Positions 1 through 9,333 of a stretch of DNA of 64,000 nt are shown piece by piece. A model generated the notes under the pieces. The model made no database searches, was not told the origin of the DNA, and saw only the letters and a program-made list of their open reading frames with translations. Position 1 is the stretch's first letter, and every line of letters begins with the position of its first letter. A program made the translations under genes and the position numbers. Source of the DNA: Thiodiazotropha sp040791665 (GTDB lineage Bacteria; Pseudomonadota; Gammaproteobacteria; Chromatiales; Chromatiaceae); assembly GCA_040791665.1 (NCBI GenBank), contig JBFNNX010000031.1, positions 124,001-188,000 of the forward strand, given 5' to 3'.

Positions 1-1
1 A

Positions 2-1177
2 TATGAGAAACATGCTGCATTATCAAAAAGAAAGGAATTACAAGCAAATATCACTTCATTTTTTTCGGTTATAAAAGAGTTTCGTCTTAGGCCGTTCATA
101 GTACTGAATTTATACACACAGAATTTAAACGACACGATTTCTGCAATAGATAAGGTAAAAGAAATTTATAACAAAAAAATTTATTGGGAACTTGGAAATG
201 AGTTAGATTATTATGAATATTCATTCAAATTAAGTGACGAGCGTTGGAGTGTAGAATCATATGCGCGTCATTCAGCAGTTATAGCTAAGCATATAAAAGA
301 TAATTATCCTGAAGATGAAGTGGGAATAGTTGCAGGGGATATACTTTTCGAGAAATCGCTTTTCGATTTTCAGAATATTAAGCACCGCATTAACCATAAA
401 GAGTATTGGAATAAAAGAGTATCCGAAGTAAAGAATGTGGATGCTGTTATATATCATCCCTACTTAAGAACATTTAACAAGGACAAGTGGAGATATACTG
501 ATATATACAACAAGCTTGGTGAAAACTGTGTCGATTATTTGAATTATATGTGGTTGTTGGCTGCTTCAGATTTGTATCCAAAGAAATATCGAACTATATC
601 AAGAAGTCATTTCGCTGGTAAAAAGAAATGGCTTACGGAGTTGGGGATAATCAGCCACAATAATAACACTCAGGCTTTGCTGGGGTTGCCTGGAATAAGA
701 ACACTGCTCTTGATTAATTACTATATTTCTTGGTTAAAAACATCTGATAATGTTGAAGCGATTCTCTACCATATATTAGGGAAAGGTAAAGGGCAGTCTG
801 TTACGAATAAATTAGATGGCGACATGAATGAAAACGGTACTGCATTAAATATCGTTAGTGATCTTCTTGAACATGCCGATAGTGTTAAATCATTGATATT
901 CGATGATGGTGATACATTAAATGGCGTTGCTCGATTGAAAAGCCACAGCTTCAAATCATTAAATGGCATAGTGGTAAGAAGTAAAAATGAGAGATGTATC
1001 ATACTAATAATAAATCTCTCACCGACCACTGAGTATTCTGTATCGGGATTAAAAAGTATGTTGGGTAGAAAATTGTATCAATTATCAACAAAAGCGTTCA
1101 AAAAAATAAATGAAGAGCATAACTCAAACAATAATGTAGTAGTTCCACCAATGTCAATTATCTATGTGCAGGTGTAA
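2..1177 (+). CDS. Clan-A glycoside hydrolase-like protein, 5' end outside window
   Basis: The reading frame is open from the window edge to the TAA at 1175-1177, so the N-terminus is missing and no start is assigned. Two motifs suggest a retaining clan-A glycosidase of the GH39/GH51/GH79 type: WELGNEL, with the likely acid/base Glu at bases 200-202, and WLTELG, with the likely nucleophile Glu at 638-640. The last ~80 residues look like the C-terminal beta-sandwich common in these families (stretch IILIINLSPTTEYSV). The stop is 2 nt from the sulfotransferase start, so the two are probably co-transcribed. Polysaccharide loci often encode such a hydrolase to trim or release the polymer (for example PslG). 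The substrate cannot be told. Base composition is strongly AT-rich, unlike the genes after 5.5 kb. Family assignment rests on motifs only. Confidence 0.6.
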   Translation, partial: YEKHAALSKRKELQANITSFFSVIKEFRLRPFIVLNLYTQNLNDTISAIDKVKEIYNKKIYWELGNELDYYEYSFKLSDERWSVESYARHSAVIAKHIKDNYPEDEVGIVAGDILFEKSLFDFQNIKHRINHKEYWNKRVSEVKNVDAVIYHPYLRTFNKDKWRYTDIYNKLGENCVDYLNYMWLLAASDLYPKKYRTISRSHFAGKKKWLTELGIISHNNNTQALLGLPGIRTLLLINYYISWLKTSDNVEAILYHILGKGKGQSVTNKLDGDMNENGTALNIVSDLLEHADSVKSLIFDDGDTLNGVARLKSHSFKSLNGIVVRSKNERCIILIINLSPTTEYSVSGLKSMLGRKLYQLSTKAFKKINEEHNSNNNVVVPPMSIIYVQV

Positions 1178-1179
1178 CG

Positions 1180-2025
1180 ATGGCAGCTATACAAAACAAA
1201 GGAATAGATGTGTTGTTCCGTCATATAAAGAAAAAACTCAGAATCACTTTAAAAAACATACGCCATATAATAAAGCGTGATGTACTAAGCAGGCACCCAG
1301 TAATCATTAATAGCATACCCAAATCAGGAACACATATGTTAGAGGATATGCTAGATGAAATACCGGGACTTAGATATGTTGGATGTAAAACGTTGTCGAG
1401 CTGGGATTATATTGACTTCAGGCAGTTAAATAAAATAGCTAAGCAAAAAAAAGGTACGGTATTGTTAGGTCATTTAACTGCATTACCTTCAGTAATTAAT
1501 GAAGTCGAAAAGAATAAGACAAGGGTTATCTTATTAATTCGTGATCCAAGAGATGTAGTAGTTTCATTTGTAAATTATGTCATGTACATCGATAAAACAC
1601 ATATGGCGCATGAATACTTAAATTCATTCGATTCTGATAGTGAAAGAATTGATGCGGCAATAGAAGGAAATAAACCAGGTGTGCCAAATTTAAGGACCCT
1701 ACTTAATTTATATGAGGGATGGTCGAGCCTCGAATCCGTTTTGGTTTGTAGATACGAGGATTTATTATCAGAGACGCACGGTGGATCAGAGGGAAAGCAA
1801 GTGGAAACGATTAAAAAAATTCTTTGTCACCTGCAAATTAATGAATGCTGTGATGTAATTGCAAACATGATAAATAGATTAGAGCATCAAAAGTCATCCA
1901 CCTTTTTCAGAGGTGGGTCTGGTAAGTGGGTGAGTATACTTAATCAGGAACAAAAAAATAAAATAAAAGAATATGCTGGTCTTTGGCTTATGAAGTATGG
2001 ATACGAGAATGATTTAGAGTGGTAA
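1180..2025 (+). CDS. Sulfotransferase (PAPS-dependent)
   Basis: A 281-residue protein with the hallmarks of a sulfotransferase domain. PKSGTH at residues 47-52 is the 5'-phosphosulfate binding loop. LIRDPRDVVVSF near residue 115 is the 3'-phosphate binding segment with the conserved Arg and Ser. RYEDLL near residue 190 is a further family motif. It would move sulfate from PAPS to an acceptor. The acceptor is inferred to be a sugar of the polysaccharide made by this locus, since the gene sits between a glycosidase and a polymerase. The first ~35 residues are basic and without a membrane segment. It starts 2 nt after the glycosidase and ends 3 nt before the polymerase start, which indicates one operon. 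AT-rich like its neighbours. Confidence 0.82.
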   Translation: MAAIQNKGIDVLFRHIKKKLRITLKNIRHIIKRDVLSRHPVIINSIPKSGTHMLEDMLDEIPGLRYVGCKTLSSWDYIDFRQLNKIAKQKKGTVLLGHLTALPSVINEVEKNKTRVILLIRDPRDVVVSFVNYVMYIDKTHMAHEYLNSFDSDSERIDAAIEGNKPGVPNLRTLLNLYEGWSSLESVLVCRYEDLLSETHGGSEGKQVETIKKILCHLQINECCDVIANMINRLEHQKSSTFFRGGSGKWVSILNQEQKNKIKEYAGLWLMKYGYENDLEW

Positions 2026-2028
2026 TTA

Positions 2029-3234
2029 ATGCTCTTTACGAAACTAACGGATTATTTGTATGGTATTTGGGTGCTATCGTTCCCGTTTTATTCTTTTGGT
2101 CTTGTAGGTACATTGTCTTTTGATAATATAATGGCGCCATTTGTTTTTATACTGTCCGTATATAAGTTCAACTTCTCAAGGAAGACAATAAAGAAGAAAG
2201 TCATTATTTTTTTGATGGTGATAATGTTTTTGATATACACGTTTGGCATTACAGTTTCAGTGTTTGATCATCAAAATCATGTCAAGTCAATGTTGTTTTC
2301 CGCGATAAAATATTCACTGTATTTTTTCATACCTGTACTATATATAAATACGATTAAGGAAATAAAGACAACTCTACTGTTTATTTCATTTATAGCAGTA
2401 ATTGGGTGTATTAGTGTCTTTCTTGTGTCAATTGGCATCTTAGAATTGGAGCGTACAAGACTATCGCCTAGCAGATTGAGCATTATTGGTATTCCAAAAG
2501 CAACAGGCTTGATTAGTAATTATGGAGACCTAGCTATTGTTTCATCTATAGCAATACTTACAACGTTTATTGCGAAAGATATCATGGCAGATATAACCGC
2601 AAAAACATATGCATTAGTAATATATATTGCAATATTATTTGGATATTTGGGAGCGCAATCACGAAGTATGGTTCTTTCTGTAATTGCATCAATTATTGTC
2701 TATTGGTATGTGGGGCGACAACAGAATAATGCTACTTCTGCAATATTTTTAAACACGTTTTTTGTTATCATGGGTATTGGGACTGTTTTGTCTGTGCTTT
2801 TGTTGTATGGTGGCTATATAACTGATTCACTGGCTACATGGGGTGGCAGGCAAGCAGCAATAACTGCAGACGATAGACTGCAACAGTATGCGTATTCATT
2901 GAAAATTATTAAGTCTTCACCTCTTGTGGGTGATGGTAAGCAGGTTATAGAATCGGGTATTATTATTCATAATCTATGGCTAAGTACCCTAGCTCAGGGT
3001 GGACTCATTTCAGGTATCGCAGTTTTTTTACTTTTTGTAATAGCGTTTTATGCAAATCATCAAAAACAGACAAGTAACATACTAAAAAAAATATCGGCAC
3101 TATCTGCTGGTGCGGTAGTCTCGATATTTATAGCAGGAGAGTTTTATGGAGGCTTTACATATATATTTTTATTTTCTTTAGGTGTGGCGACTGTGTCGAC
3201 ATCCGTCATGAGAAAAGTGGTGGTTATTGATTAG
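2029..3234 (+). CDS. O-antigen polymerase/ligase-like membrane protein (Wzy/WaaL type)
   Basis: A 401-residue, very hydrophobic protein with about ten predicted membrane segments. It has a larger loop after residue ~255 (GGYITDSLATWGGRQAAITADDRLQQ) followed by the motif PLVGDGKQVIESGIIIHNLWL. That region fits the Wzy_C/O-antigen ligase family, where an extracytoplasmic loop ending in a His near 'HN.WL' carries conserved Arg and His residues. The role would be polymerising or ligating undecaprenyl-linked repeat units at the periplasmic face. It lies 3 nt after the sulfotransferase and ends the first operon. These proteins diverge so fast that polymerase and ligase cannot be separated by eye. 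Composition is AT-rich, as in most horizontally exchanged wzy genes. Confidence 0.7.
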   Translation: MLFTKLTDYLYGIWVLSFPFYSFGLVGTLSFDNIMAPFVFILSVYKFNFSRKTIKKKVIIFLMVIMFLIYTFGITVSVFDHQNHVKSMLFSAIKYSLYFFIPVLYINTIKEIKTTLLFISFIAVIGCISVFLVSIGILELERTRLSPSRLSIIGIPKATGLISNYGDLAIVSSIAILTTFIAKDIMADITAKTYALVIYIAILFGYLGAQSRSMVLSVIASIIVYWYVGRQQNNATSAIFLNTFFVIMGIGTVLSVLLLYGGYITDSLATWGGRQAAITADDRLQQYAYSLKIIKSSPLVGDGKQVIESGIIIHNLWLSTLAQGGLISGIAVFLLFVIAFYANHQKQTSNILKKISALSAGAVVSIFIAGEFYGGFTYIFLFSLGVATVSTSVMRKVVVID

Positions 3235-3479
3235 TAATGATGGGTAAATGAGTAGCCGTCAAATAAAGGTATAATGAGATACTATAGTAAATATTTGTAG
3301 AATCGAATAGTACATAATAAGGCGCCAATGAGTAAGTGAAGTAACAAATACTGAACAATTCGATAGATCACAAAGAGGGAAATATATATTGGACTATGAT
3401 CAGAAAACATATGGCTAAAAATAATGCTTAAATTATAGTTCCATATATTTTGGAGTAAAAGAGTTAAATTGTAATAGAA
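3235..3479. other. AT-rich intergenic region
   Basis: These 245 nt between the polymerase-like gene and the GT4 gene have no convincing ORF. A TATAAT hexamer lies at 3270-3275 but no TTGACA-like partner sits 16-18 nt before it, so a promoter is possible rather than shown. No terminator hairpin was seen after the polymerase gene. Confidence 0.4.
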
Positions 3480-4628
3480 ATGAATGAGAAGTCTAAAATT
3501 TTACTGGTACACAATCGATATCAACAACAGGGAGGAGAAGACTCAGTTGTTGATGAAGAAATGAAAATGCTTGAAGCGCATGGACATAATGTAAAATTAT
3601 ATACAAGAAATAATACTGATATAGATCATTTAGATAGGACTTTACTGTTTGTAAGTGCAATCTGGTCTAAAAGAACAATCAGAGATCTAGAACAAATAAT
3701 ATCTGTAGAAAAGCCAGATATTATTCATATCCACAATACATTTCCCTTGATATCGCCATCAGTTTATTGGGTGGCAAAAAAACATAATATACCAACAATT
3801 CAGACTATTCATAATTTTCGTCTTTCATGTATCCAAGCTATGTACATAAGGAACATGAAAGTATGTGAAGATTGTTTGAAAAAAGGGCCGTGGAGAGGAG
3901 CAATTCGGAAATGCTATAGAGGCTCGATATTAGCTAGTGTATCTTCAGCTATGATTATACAGTTTCATAGAATAATTGGAACTTATCAAAATAAAATCGA
4001 TACATACATCGCGTTAAACGAATTCTGTAAACAAAAGCTAATTGAGATGGGGTTGCCTAAGGATAAAATCAAAATAAAGCCTAATTTTGTGACGCTCGAA
4101 CATGCTAAAAGGCAAATTAGAGATGGAAATCCACTTTACGTCGGTCGGTTATCGGAAGAAAAGGGTATATCAGTATTGGCCAATTCAATTAAGTCAATTC
4201 CCAATCAGGTATTTGATATAGTCGGAGACGGCCCAGATAAGAAAATATTGCAAAGGCTCTCTAATGTTAGACTTCTTGGTAAAATGGATCAGGCGGGTGT
4301 CTACAGATTAATGCAAAAAACACCATTTCTGATTATGCCAAGTGTGTGGTATGAAAATATGCCGAGAACACTAGTTGAGTCTTATGGGAATGCTACGCCA
4401 ATAATAGCAAGTCGCATAGGTGCGCTTGGGGAGTTGATTACACATATGCGAACTGGGTTATTATTTGAATGTGGTTCTGTAGATGATTTAAGTGATTCAA
4501 TATTATGGGCGCTACAGAATCCTGATGAAATGAACAAAATGGGCTACGAGGCACATACTGACTTTATAATGAAGTATACAGATAAAGTTAACTATAGATT
4601 ATTGATGGAAATATATAACAACGCATAA
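3480..4628 (+). CDS. Family 4 glycosyltransferase
   Basis: A 382-residue GT-B fold glycosyltransferase. The N-terminal half opens with ILLVHNRYQQQGGEDSVVDE, the glycine-rich acceptor-side loop usual in GT4 exopolysaccharide enzymes. The C-terminal half has VGRLSEEKGI (near residue 220) and the ENMPRTLVESYGNATPIIAS segment near residue 295, which holds the EX7E-type donor site. It would add a sugar from a nucleotide donor to a lipid-linked intermediate at the cytoplasmic face of the membrane. The Cys-rich stretch CIQAMYIRNMKVCEDCLKKG (near residue 118) is found in a subset of GT4 enzymes and may bind metal; that is inference. Donor and acceptor are unknown. It is AT-rich and separated by 31 nt from the next glycosyltransferase. 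Confidence 0.85.
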   Translation: MNEKSKILLVHNRYQQQGGEDSVVDEEMKMLEAHGHNVKLYTRNNTDIDHLDRTLLFVSAIWSKRTIRDLEQIISVEKPDIIHIHNTFPLISPSVYWVAKKHNIPTIQTIHNFRLSCIQAMYIRNMKVCEDCLKKGPWRGAIRKCYRGSILASVSSAMIIQFHRIIGTYQNKIDTYIALNEFCKQKLIEMGLPKDKIKIKPNFVTLEHAKRQIRDGNPLYVGRLSEEKGISVLANSIKSIPNQVFDIVGDGPDKKILQRLSNVRLLGKMDQAGVYRLMQKTPFLIMPSVWYENMPRTLVESYGNATPIIASRIGALGELITHMRTGLLFECGSVDDLSDSILWALQNPDEMNKMGYEAHTDFIMKYTDKVNYRLLMEIYNNA

Positions 4629-4659
4629 TAATGACAGCTTATGGGAATTTATCAGGTAT

Positions 4660-5475
4660 ATGCCCATACACAATACATGTAAAACTGCAAATGAATTACT
4701 AGTACACAGGTCTAATAACTTGAATAATCAACTATGCTGTAAATACATCCTCAAAATGCGTGTTAATGGCGTTTCACTAGCTACTGTTATTGGCATAATA
4801 CGAGATTGGTCAATACACAGGACGAGTCGATATATCTGTGTTTCAAATGTACACATGTGCATGGAAACATTCGATAATGAACAGTACAGAGAGGTCGTCA
4901 ATGCTGCGGACTTGGTTTTAGCAGATGGTAAGCCGCTTGCTATAGGGTTGCAAATACTAGGATGTGCAGAAAATGAGCATTTAAGGGGTGCAGATTTAAC
5001 AAGAGCTATTCTTAAGGACTGTGACGAGCGAGGAGGGATTGTAGGGCTATACGGTGCAACAGAGGAAACTATGAAAGGAATAGTATCTCTAATTGGAAAA
5101 AACTATCCAAACATAAAAATCGGATGTGCAGTTTCTCCCCCATTTCGTCAATTAAGCGAAGAAGAAGACAACAAATATGTACAAATAATCAACGATGCCG
5201 AAGTTCAAGTCCTGTTTGTGGGTTTAGGTTGCCCTAAACAAGAAAAGTGGATGGCAGATCATCAAGGAAAGGTGATGGCTGTTATGGTAGGTATAGGAGC
5301 CGTATTTGATTTTTTAGGAGGGACTAAAAGCGAAGCTCCAAAATGGGTTCAACAAATAGGCTTGGAATGGTTATTCAGGTTATTAACTGAGCCACGCAGG
5401 CTTTGGAAAAGATACGCAATCTATAATCCAAGGTTTGTATGGCATTTCACTAAACAATTAATGTCAAATCGATAG
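4660..5475 (+). CDS. WecG/TagA/CpsF family (GT26) glycosyltransferase
   Basis: A member of the GT26 family, which transfers N-acetylmannosamine(uronic acid), glucose or similar sugars to undecaprenyl-linked acceptors. Family motifs are ADGKPLAIG near residue 87, RGADLTRAI near residue 108, GLYGATEET, LFVGLGCPKQEKWM near residue 183 and GIGAVFDFLGGTKSEAPKWVQ near residue 207, with a basic C-terminal tail (PRRLWKRY) that likely contacts the membrane. The start is uncertain: ATG 4660 has only a weak upstream CAGG, and the homologous part begins at Met33 (ATG 4756, MRVNGVSL). The first 32 residues may therefore be untranslated or strain-specific. It ends 7 nt before gmd. It is the last clearly AT-rich gene of the block. 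Confidence 0.85.
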   Translation: MPIHNTCKTANELLVHRSNNLNNQLCCKYILKMRVNGVSLATVIGIIRDWSIHRTSRYICVSNVHMCMETFDNEQYREVVNAADLVLADGKPLAIGLQILGCAENEHLRGADLTRAILKDCDERGGIVGLYGATEETMKGIVSLIGKNYPNIKIGCAVSPPFRQLSEEEDNKYVQIINDAEVQVLFVGLGCPKQEKWMADHQGKVMAVMVGIGAVFDFLGGTKSEAPKWVQQIGLEWLFRLLTEPRRLWKRYAIYNPRFVWHFTKQLMSNR

Positions 5476-5482
5476 GGATGAT

Positions 5483-6592
5483 ATGAAGAAGGCATTCATT
5501 ACAGGAATCACTGGCCAGGACGGCGCATATCTTGCGGAGTTTTTGCTAAAGAGAGGCTATGAAGTACATGGGCTAAAGCGGAGAGCATCATCATTCAATA
5601 CAGATAGGATTGACCACCTTTATCAGGATCCTCATACAGAGAACAGAGATCTTATTCTCCATTATGGTGATTTAACTGATTCAACCAATTTGATTCGTGT
5701 CATCCAGGAAATCCAACCTGACGAGATCTATAATTTGGCGGCTCAAAGCCATGTTGCGGTTTCATTTGAAACGCCTGAATATACTGCAAATGCTGACGCA
5801 GTTGGAACATTGCGACTACTTGAGGCGATGCGTATTCTCGGTCTAGAAAAAATAACACGTTTCTATCAGGCTTCTACATCTGAGTTATTTGGTGACGTAC
5901 GTGAAATACCACAGAAGGAGTCAACGCCATTTTATCCTCGGTCTCCTTACGCCTGTGCAAAGCTCTACTCATATTGGATCACTGTTAACTATCGTGAGGC
6001 TTATGGTATGTATGCCTGTAACGGTATACTGTTCAACCACGAGTCACCAATTCGTGGTGAAACATTTGTCACGCGTAAGATTACACGTGCAATGGCTAGG
6101 ATAAGATTAGGACTGCAGAGTTGTCTTTATCTTGGAAATATGAATGCACTCCGTGACTGGGGTCATGCGCACGATTATGTGAAAATGCAATGGTTGATGC
6201 TACAACAGGACAAGCCTGACGATTTTGCTATAGGTACAGGTGTACAACATTCGGTGCGTGAATTCGTTGATGCAGCAGCCAATGAATTGGGAATCACTTT
6301 ACGATGGCAAGGGAAAGATGAAAATGAAGAGGGTATTGTTGAAGCCAATGTCAATGATACCGGGCCCAGACCTGGCGATATAGTGGTTAAGGTCGATCCG
6401 CGCTATTTCAGGCCCACAGAGGTAGAAACGCTGTTGTGTGATCCTACCAAGGCAAAAGAGAAACTGGGCTGGGTGCCCGAAATTACGTTTAAGGATCTGG
6501 TGGCTGAAATGGCAAGAGAGGATCTGGCGCTTGCCCAAAAGGATGTGGTTATTGAAAATGCCGGATTCCGCTCTTATCGCTACTTTGAGTGA
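5483..6592 (+). CDS. gmd: GDP-mannose 4,6-dehydratase
   Basis: A 369-residue short-chain dehydratase that converts GDP-D-mannose to GDP-4-keto-6-deoxy-D-mannose, the first step to GDP-L-fucose. It starts with the Rossmann motif ITGITGQDGAYLAE (residues 6-19). It carries the catalytic Ser/Thr region QASTSELFGDV and the YxxxK dyad in PRSPYACAKLYSYW. The Gmd signature NGILFNHESPIRGETFVTRK and the dimer segment LRDWGHAHDYV are intact. Length is normal. It is followed after 12 nt by fcl. GDP-mannose would come from the phosphomannomutase and manC at 16.9-19.8 kb. Its composition is intermediate between the AT-rich block before it and the later genes. Confidence 0.97.
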   Translation: MKKAFITGITGQDGAYLAEFLLKRGYEVHGLKRRASSFNTDRIDHLYQDPHTENRDLILHYGDLTDSTNLIRVIQEIQPDEIYNLAAQSHVAVSFETPEYTANADAVGTLRLLEAMRILGLEKITRFYQASTSELFGDVREIPQKESTPFYPRSPYACAKLYSYWITVNYREAYGMYACNGILFNHESPIRGETFVTRKITRAMARIRLGLQSCLYLGNMNALRDWGHAHDYVKMQWLMLQQDKPDDFAIGTGVQHSVREFVDAAANELGITLRWQGKDENEEGIVEANVNDTGPRPGDIVVKVDPRYFRPTEVETLLCDPTKAKEKLGWVPEITFKDLVAEMAREDLALAQKDVVIENAGFRSYRYFE

Positions 6593-6604
6593 TAGGTGGC
6601 ATCA

Positions 6605-7546
6605 ATGGAAATGGATGCAAGGATTTATGTTGCAGGCCATCGCGGCCTTGTGGGTGCTGCTATCGTGCAGTCTCTTAGGAAGGGTGGCTGGAACAACCTC
6701 TTATTGAGAACCCATGCCGAGTTGGATTTATCCGACAAGCGTCAAGTCGATGATTTCTTCGCGCGGGAAAAACCTGAGTATGTTTTTCTTGCCGCTGCGA
6801 AGGTGGGTGGTATACATGCAAACAATACTTACCCTGTAGATTTTATTGTCGACAACCTTGCCATAGAACTCAATGTCATATCTGCTGCCCATGCTCATGG
6901 TGTAAAGCGATTGATGTTTTTGGGCAGCTCTTGCATATACCCCAAGTGTTGTCCCCAGCCAATGAGAGAGGAGTATTTGTTAACTGGCTCGCTCGAGCCC
7001 ACGAATGAGCCCTATGCGGTTGCCAAAATAGCGGGAATCAAGATGTGTGAAGCCTATAACCGTCAGTATGGAACGGACTATGTCTCAGTCATGCCGACAA
7101 ATTTGTATGGGCCAAACGATAATTTTGATCTGCAGAGTTCCCATGTATTGCCGGCTCTGATCAGGAAATTTCATGAAGCAAGGGAGCAGAACTGTGACAA
7201 GGTCATCATATGGGGGACTGGAAATCCTCGCAGGGAATTTCTCTACGTGGATGATATGGCTGATGCCTGCATCTATGTTATGAATCAAGATGGTTTCACG
7301 GATATGGTAAATATCGGCGTAGGGGATGACATCACTATCGCTGGCCTCGCTAAGCTGGTAGGTGATGTCATTGGCTTCGAGGGGGCGCTAGAATTCGATA
7401 CGGAAAAGCCTGATGGTACACCACAGAAATTGTTAGATATGAGCCGTTTAACCGCTCTTGGTTGGCAGGCGAAGACTTCCTTAAAAGAGGGTATCCAACT
7501 GACCTATAAGTGGTTTTTAGATAACCAGGAGACATTGAGAAGCTGA
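6605..7546 (+). CDS. fcl: GDP-L-fucose synthase
   Basis: This bifunctional epimerase/reductase (WcaG/Fcl) turns GDP-4-keto-6-deoxymannose into GDP-L-fucose with NADPH. The N-terminal Rossmann loop is VAGHRGLVGAAI. FLGSSCIYPK holds the catalytic Ser and a Cys, and NEPYAVAKIAGIKMCE contains the YxxxK dyad. NLYGPNDNFD and GNPRREFLYVDDMADA are family signatures. ATG 6605 is preferred because AGGTGG lies 5 nt upstream and the protein then begins like E. coli WcaG. A GTG at 6596 in frame is possible but lacks a ribosome site. About 313 residues, normal length. It pairs with gmd to supply GDP-fucose for the polysaccharide. Confidence 0.96.
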   Translation: MEMDARIYVAGHRGLVGAAIVQSLRKGGWNNLLLRTHAELDLSDKRQVDDFFAREKPEYVFLAAAKVGGIHANNTYPVDFIVDNLAIELNVISAAHAHGVKRLMFLGSSCIYPKCCPQPMREEYLLTGSLEPTNEPYAVAKIAGIKMCEAYNRQYGTDYVSVMPTNLYGPNDNFDLQSSHVLPALIRKFHEAREQNCDKVIIWGTGNPRREFLYVDDMADACIYVMNQDGFTDMVNIGVGDDITIAGLAKLVGDVIGFEGALEFDTEKPDGTPQKLLDMSRLTALGWQAKTSLKEGIQLTYKWFLDNQETLRS

Positions 7547-7755
7547 ATTGGTCAGGGTGTGTATTGGACTTGGATAGTGTTTGTATATCAAAATACAGCG
7601 ACATAACGATGCCCTGTGACAGGATCTATGGGTAGAAATCTATAGAAAGTGGATTGATATATCATTACCTGTGCCGGGTTTTTGTTATACCAGGAATAGC
7701 AGGCATCTCACCTTCTGATGCTGCATCTCATAAAATGGATTGATTACAAGGGACC

Positions 7756-9333
7756 ATGGCGACATCTAGTATTCCTACAGGCTGGCGTAACTCCCTAATG
7801 ATATGGGGAATGTTCGGTATCATCGTCATCCTCTTAGTCTACGGCTTTTGGGAGGGCATTACCGATATGCTCGACCGCTGGGGTATCAAAGAGGAGTACG
7901 GTTACGCTTATTTTCTCCCCTTCATTTCTGCATACCTGATCTGGCAGCGGCGGGATCGGTTGGTTGAAGCTGCGTTTCAACCATCCTGGATCGGTGTGGT
8001 TGTCGTGCTGATGGCAGGCTTACTCTTCTTTATGGGGATGATTGCAACGACTTTTACCCTTGTTCAGTATGCCCTCGTCCTAACTGTTATTGGCTTGGCC
8101 TATGCGCTCTTGGGATGGCAGGCGTTTAAGATAGTCGCCGGACCTCTGTTCTTGCTTTTTTTTATCGTTCCTCTTCCGCCCTTTATCTACAATTCCCTTT
8201 CAGGAAAACTGCAACTTATCTCTTCCCAACTGGGTGTCGAGGTGATTCGCTGGTTCGGCATCAGTGTCTTTCTTGAAGGGAATGTGATCGATCTGGGTGA
8301 CTACAAGCTCCAGGTTGTTGAGGCCTGCAATGGGCTGCGTTATCTCTTTCCCTTCGTGAGCCTGGCCTTTTTGGCCGCTTATCTCTATCGGGTTGAATTT
8401 TGGAAGCGGGTGGTTGTTTTTCTATCGAGTATCCCTATCACCGTATTGATGAACAGTTTTCGCATCGGTGTGATCGGTGTGCTGGTGGAAAACTGGGGGC
8501 AGGAGCAGGCTGACGGTTTTTTGCACTATTTTGAGGGCTGGGTCATTTTTATGGCTTGCCTCTTGATCCTGTTGCTGGAGATGGCGTTGTTGGCCAAGGT
8601 TGGTGGAATAAAGCGGCGGCTAAGGGATGTATTCGGGCTAGAGATGCCCAAACGGCTACCGGATGAAACCGAGTATCGCACAAGGCCAGTGACACCTGTC
8701 CATTATGCAGTTCTTGTCTCGATTGTCTTGATTGCAGTGAGTTCCCTCTATGTAGGGACACTGCAGCAGATTCTACCCGAGCGTCAGGCCTTCAGCAGTT
8801 TTCCCATGCAGGTCGGTAACTGGAAGGGGGATAAGGACAGGTTGGAAGGGATCTATCTTAAATCTCTGAAATTGGACGATTACTTCATCGGTGATTATGC
8901 CGATTCGCTGGGATCGCGAATAAACTTCTACATTGCCTATTATGCATCACAGCAGGCAGGTTCAGCTGCTCATAGTCCCCGTTCATGCATACCCGGCGGT
9001 GGTTGGGAGATTGAGAGAGTGACAACGGTCGGTGTTCCTGGCTTACAGGTCAATGGAGAAACCCTGAAGGTCAACCGCTTGGTCATCAAACGGGGTGAAA
9101 TAAAGCAGTTGGTCTACTATTGGTTTCAACAGCGTGGACGTGTGATTACCAATGAATGGCTGGTCAAGTGGTATCTCTTTCTTGATGGTCTGGCCATGCA
9201 CAGAACCGATGGAGCTCTGGTCAGATTAACGACATCCATTGGCATGGACGAGGTGTGGACGGACGGAGATGAACGTCTGAAGGGTTTTGCCAGGAAAGTT
9301 GTACCCCTATTGGATGAATACATACCCAACTGA
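7756..9333 (+). CDS. xrtA: Exosortase A fused to EpsI domain
   Basis: A 525-residue inner-membrane protein. Residues ~10-285 form a polytopic exosortase, the transpeptidase-like protease that cuts C-terminal PEP-CTERM sorting signals. Its catalytic triad is visible: Cys191 in VVEACNGLRYLFPF, Arg236 in MNSFRIGVIG and His257 in FLHYFEGW. After a cytoplasmic linker and one more membrane segment (~314-335), residues ~345-525 match the EpsI domain (HSPRSCIPGGGWEI at 406-419), which is periplasmic and linked to exopolysaccharide export. Fusion of exosortase and EpsI is known in XrtA loci. It follows fcl after 209 nt without a gene and precedes prsT. ATG 7756 is the first reasonable start. No PEP-CTERM protein is encoded in the window, so its substrates lie elsewhere. 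Confidence 0.93.
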   Translation: MATSSIPTGWRNSLMIWGMFGIIVILLVYGFWEGITDMLDRWGIKEEYGYAYFLPFISAYLIWQRRDRLVEAAFQPSWIGVVVVLMAGLLFFMGMIATTFTLVQYALVLTVIGLAYALLGWQAFKIVAGPLFLLFFIVPLPPFIYNSLSGKLQLISSQLGVEVIRWFGISVFLEGNVIDLGDYKLQVVEACNGLRYLFPFVSLAFLAAYLYRVEFWKRVVVFLSSIPITVLMNSFRIGVIGVLVENWGQEQADGFLHYFEGWVIFMACLLILLLEMALLAKVGGIKRRLRDVFGLEMPKRLPDETEYRTRPVTPVHYAVLVSIVLIAVSSLYVGTLQQILPERQAFSSFPMQVGNWKGDKDRLEGIYLKSLKLDDYFIGDYADSLGSRINFYIAYYASQQAGSAAHSPRSCIPGGGWEIERVTTVGVPGLQVNGETLKVNRLVIKRGEIKQLVYYWFQQRGRVITNEWLVKWYLFLDGLAMHRTDGALVRLTTSIGMDEVWTDGDERLKGFARKVVPLLDEYIPN

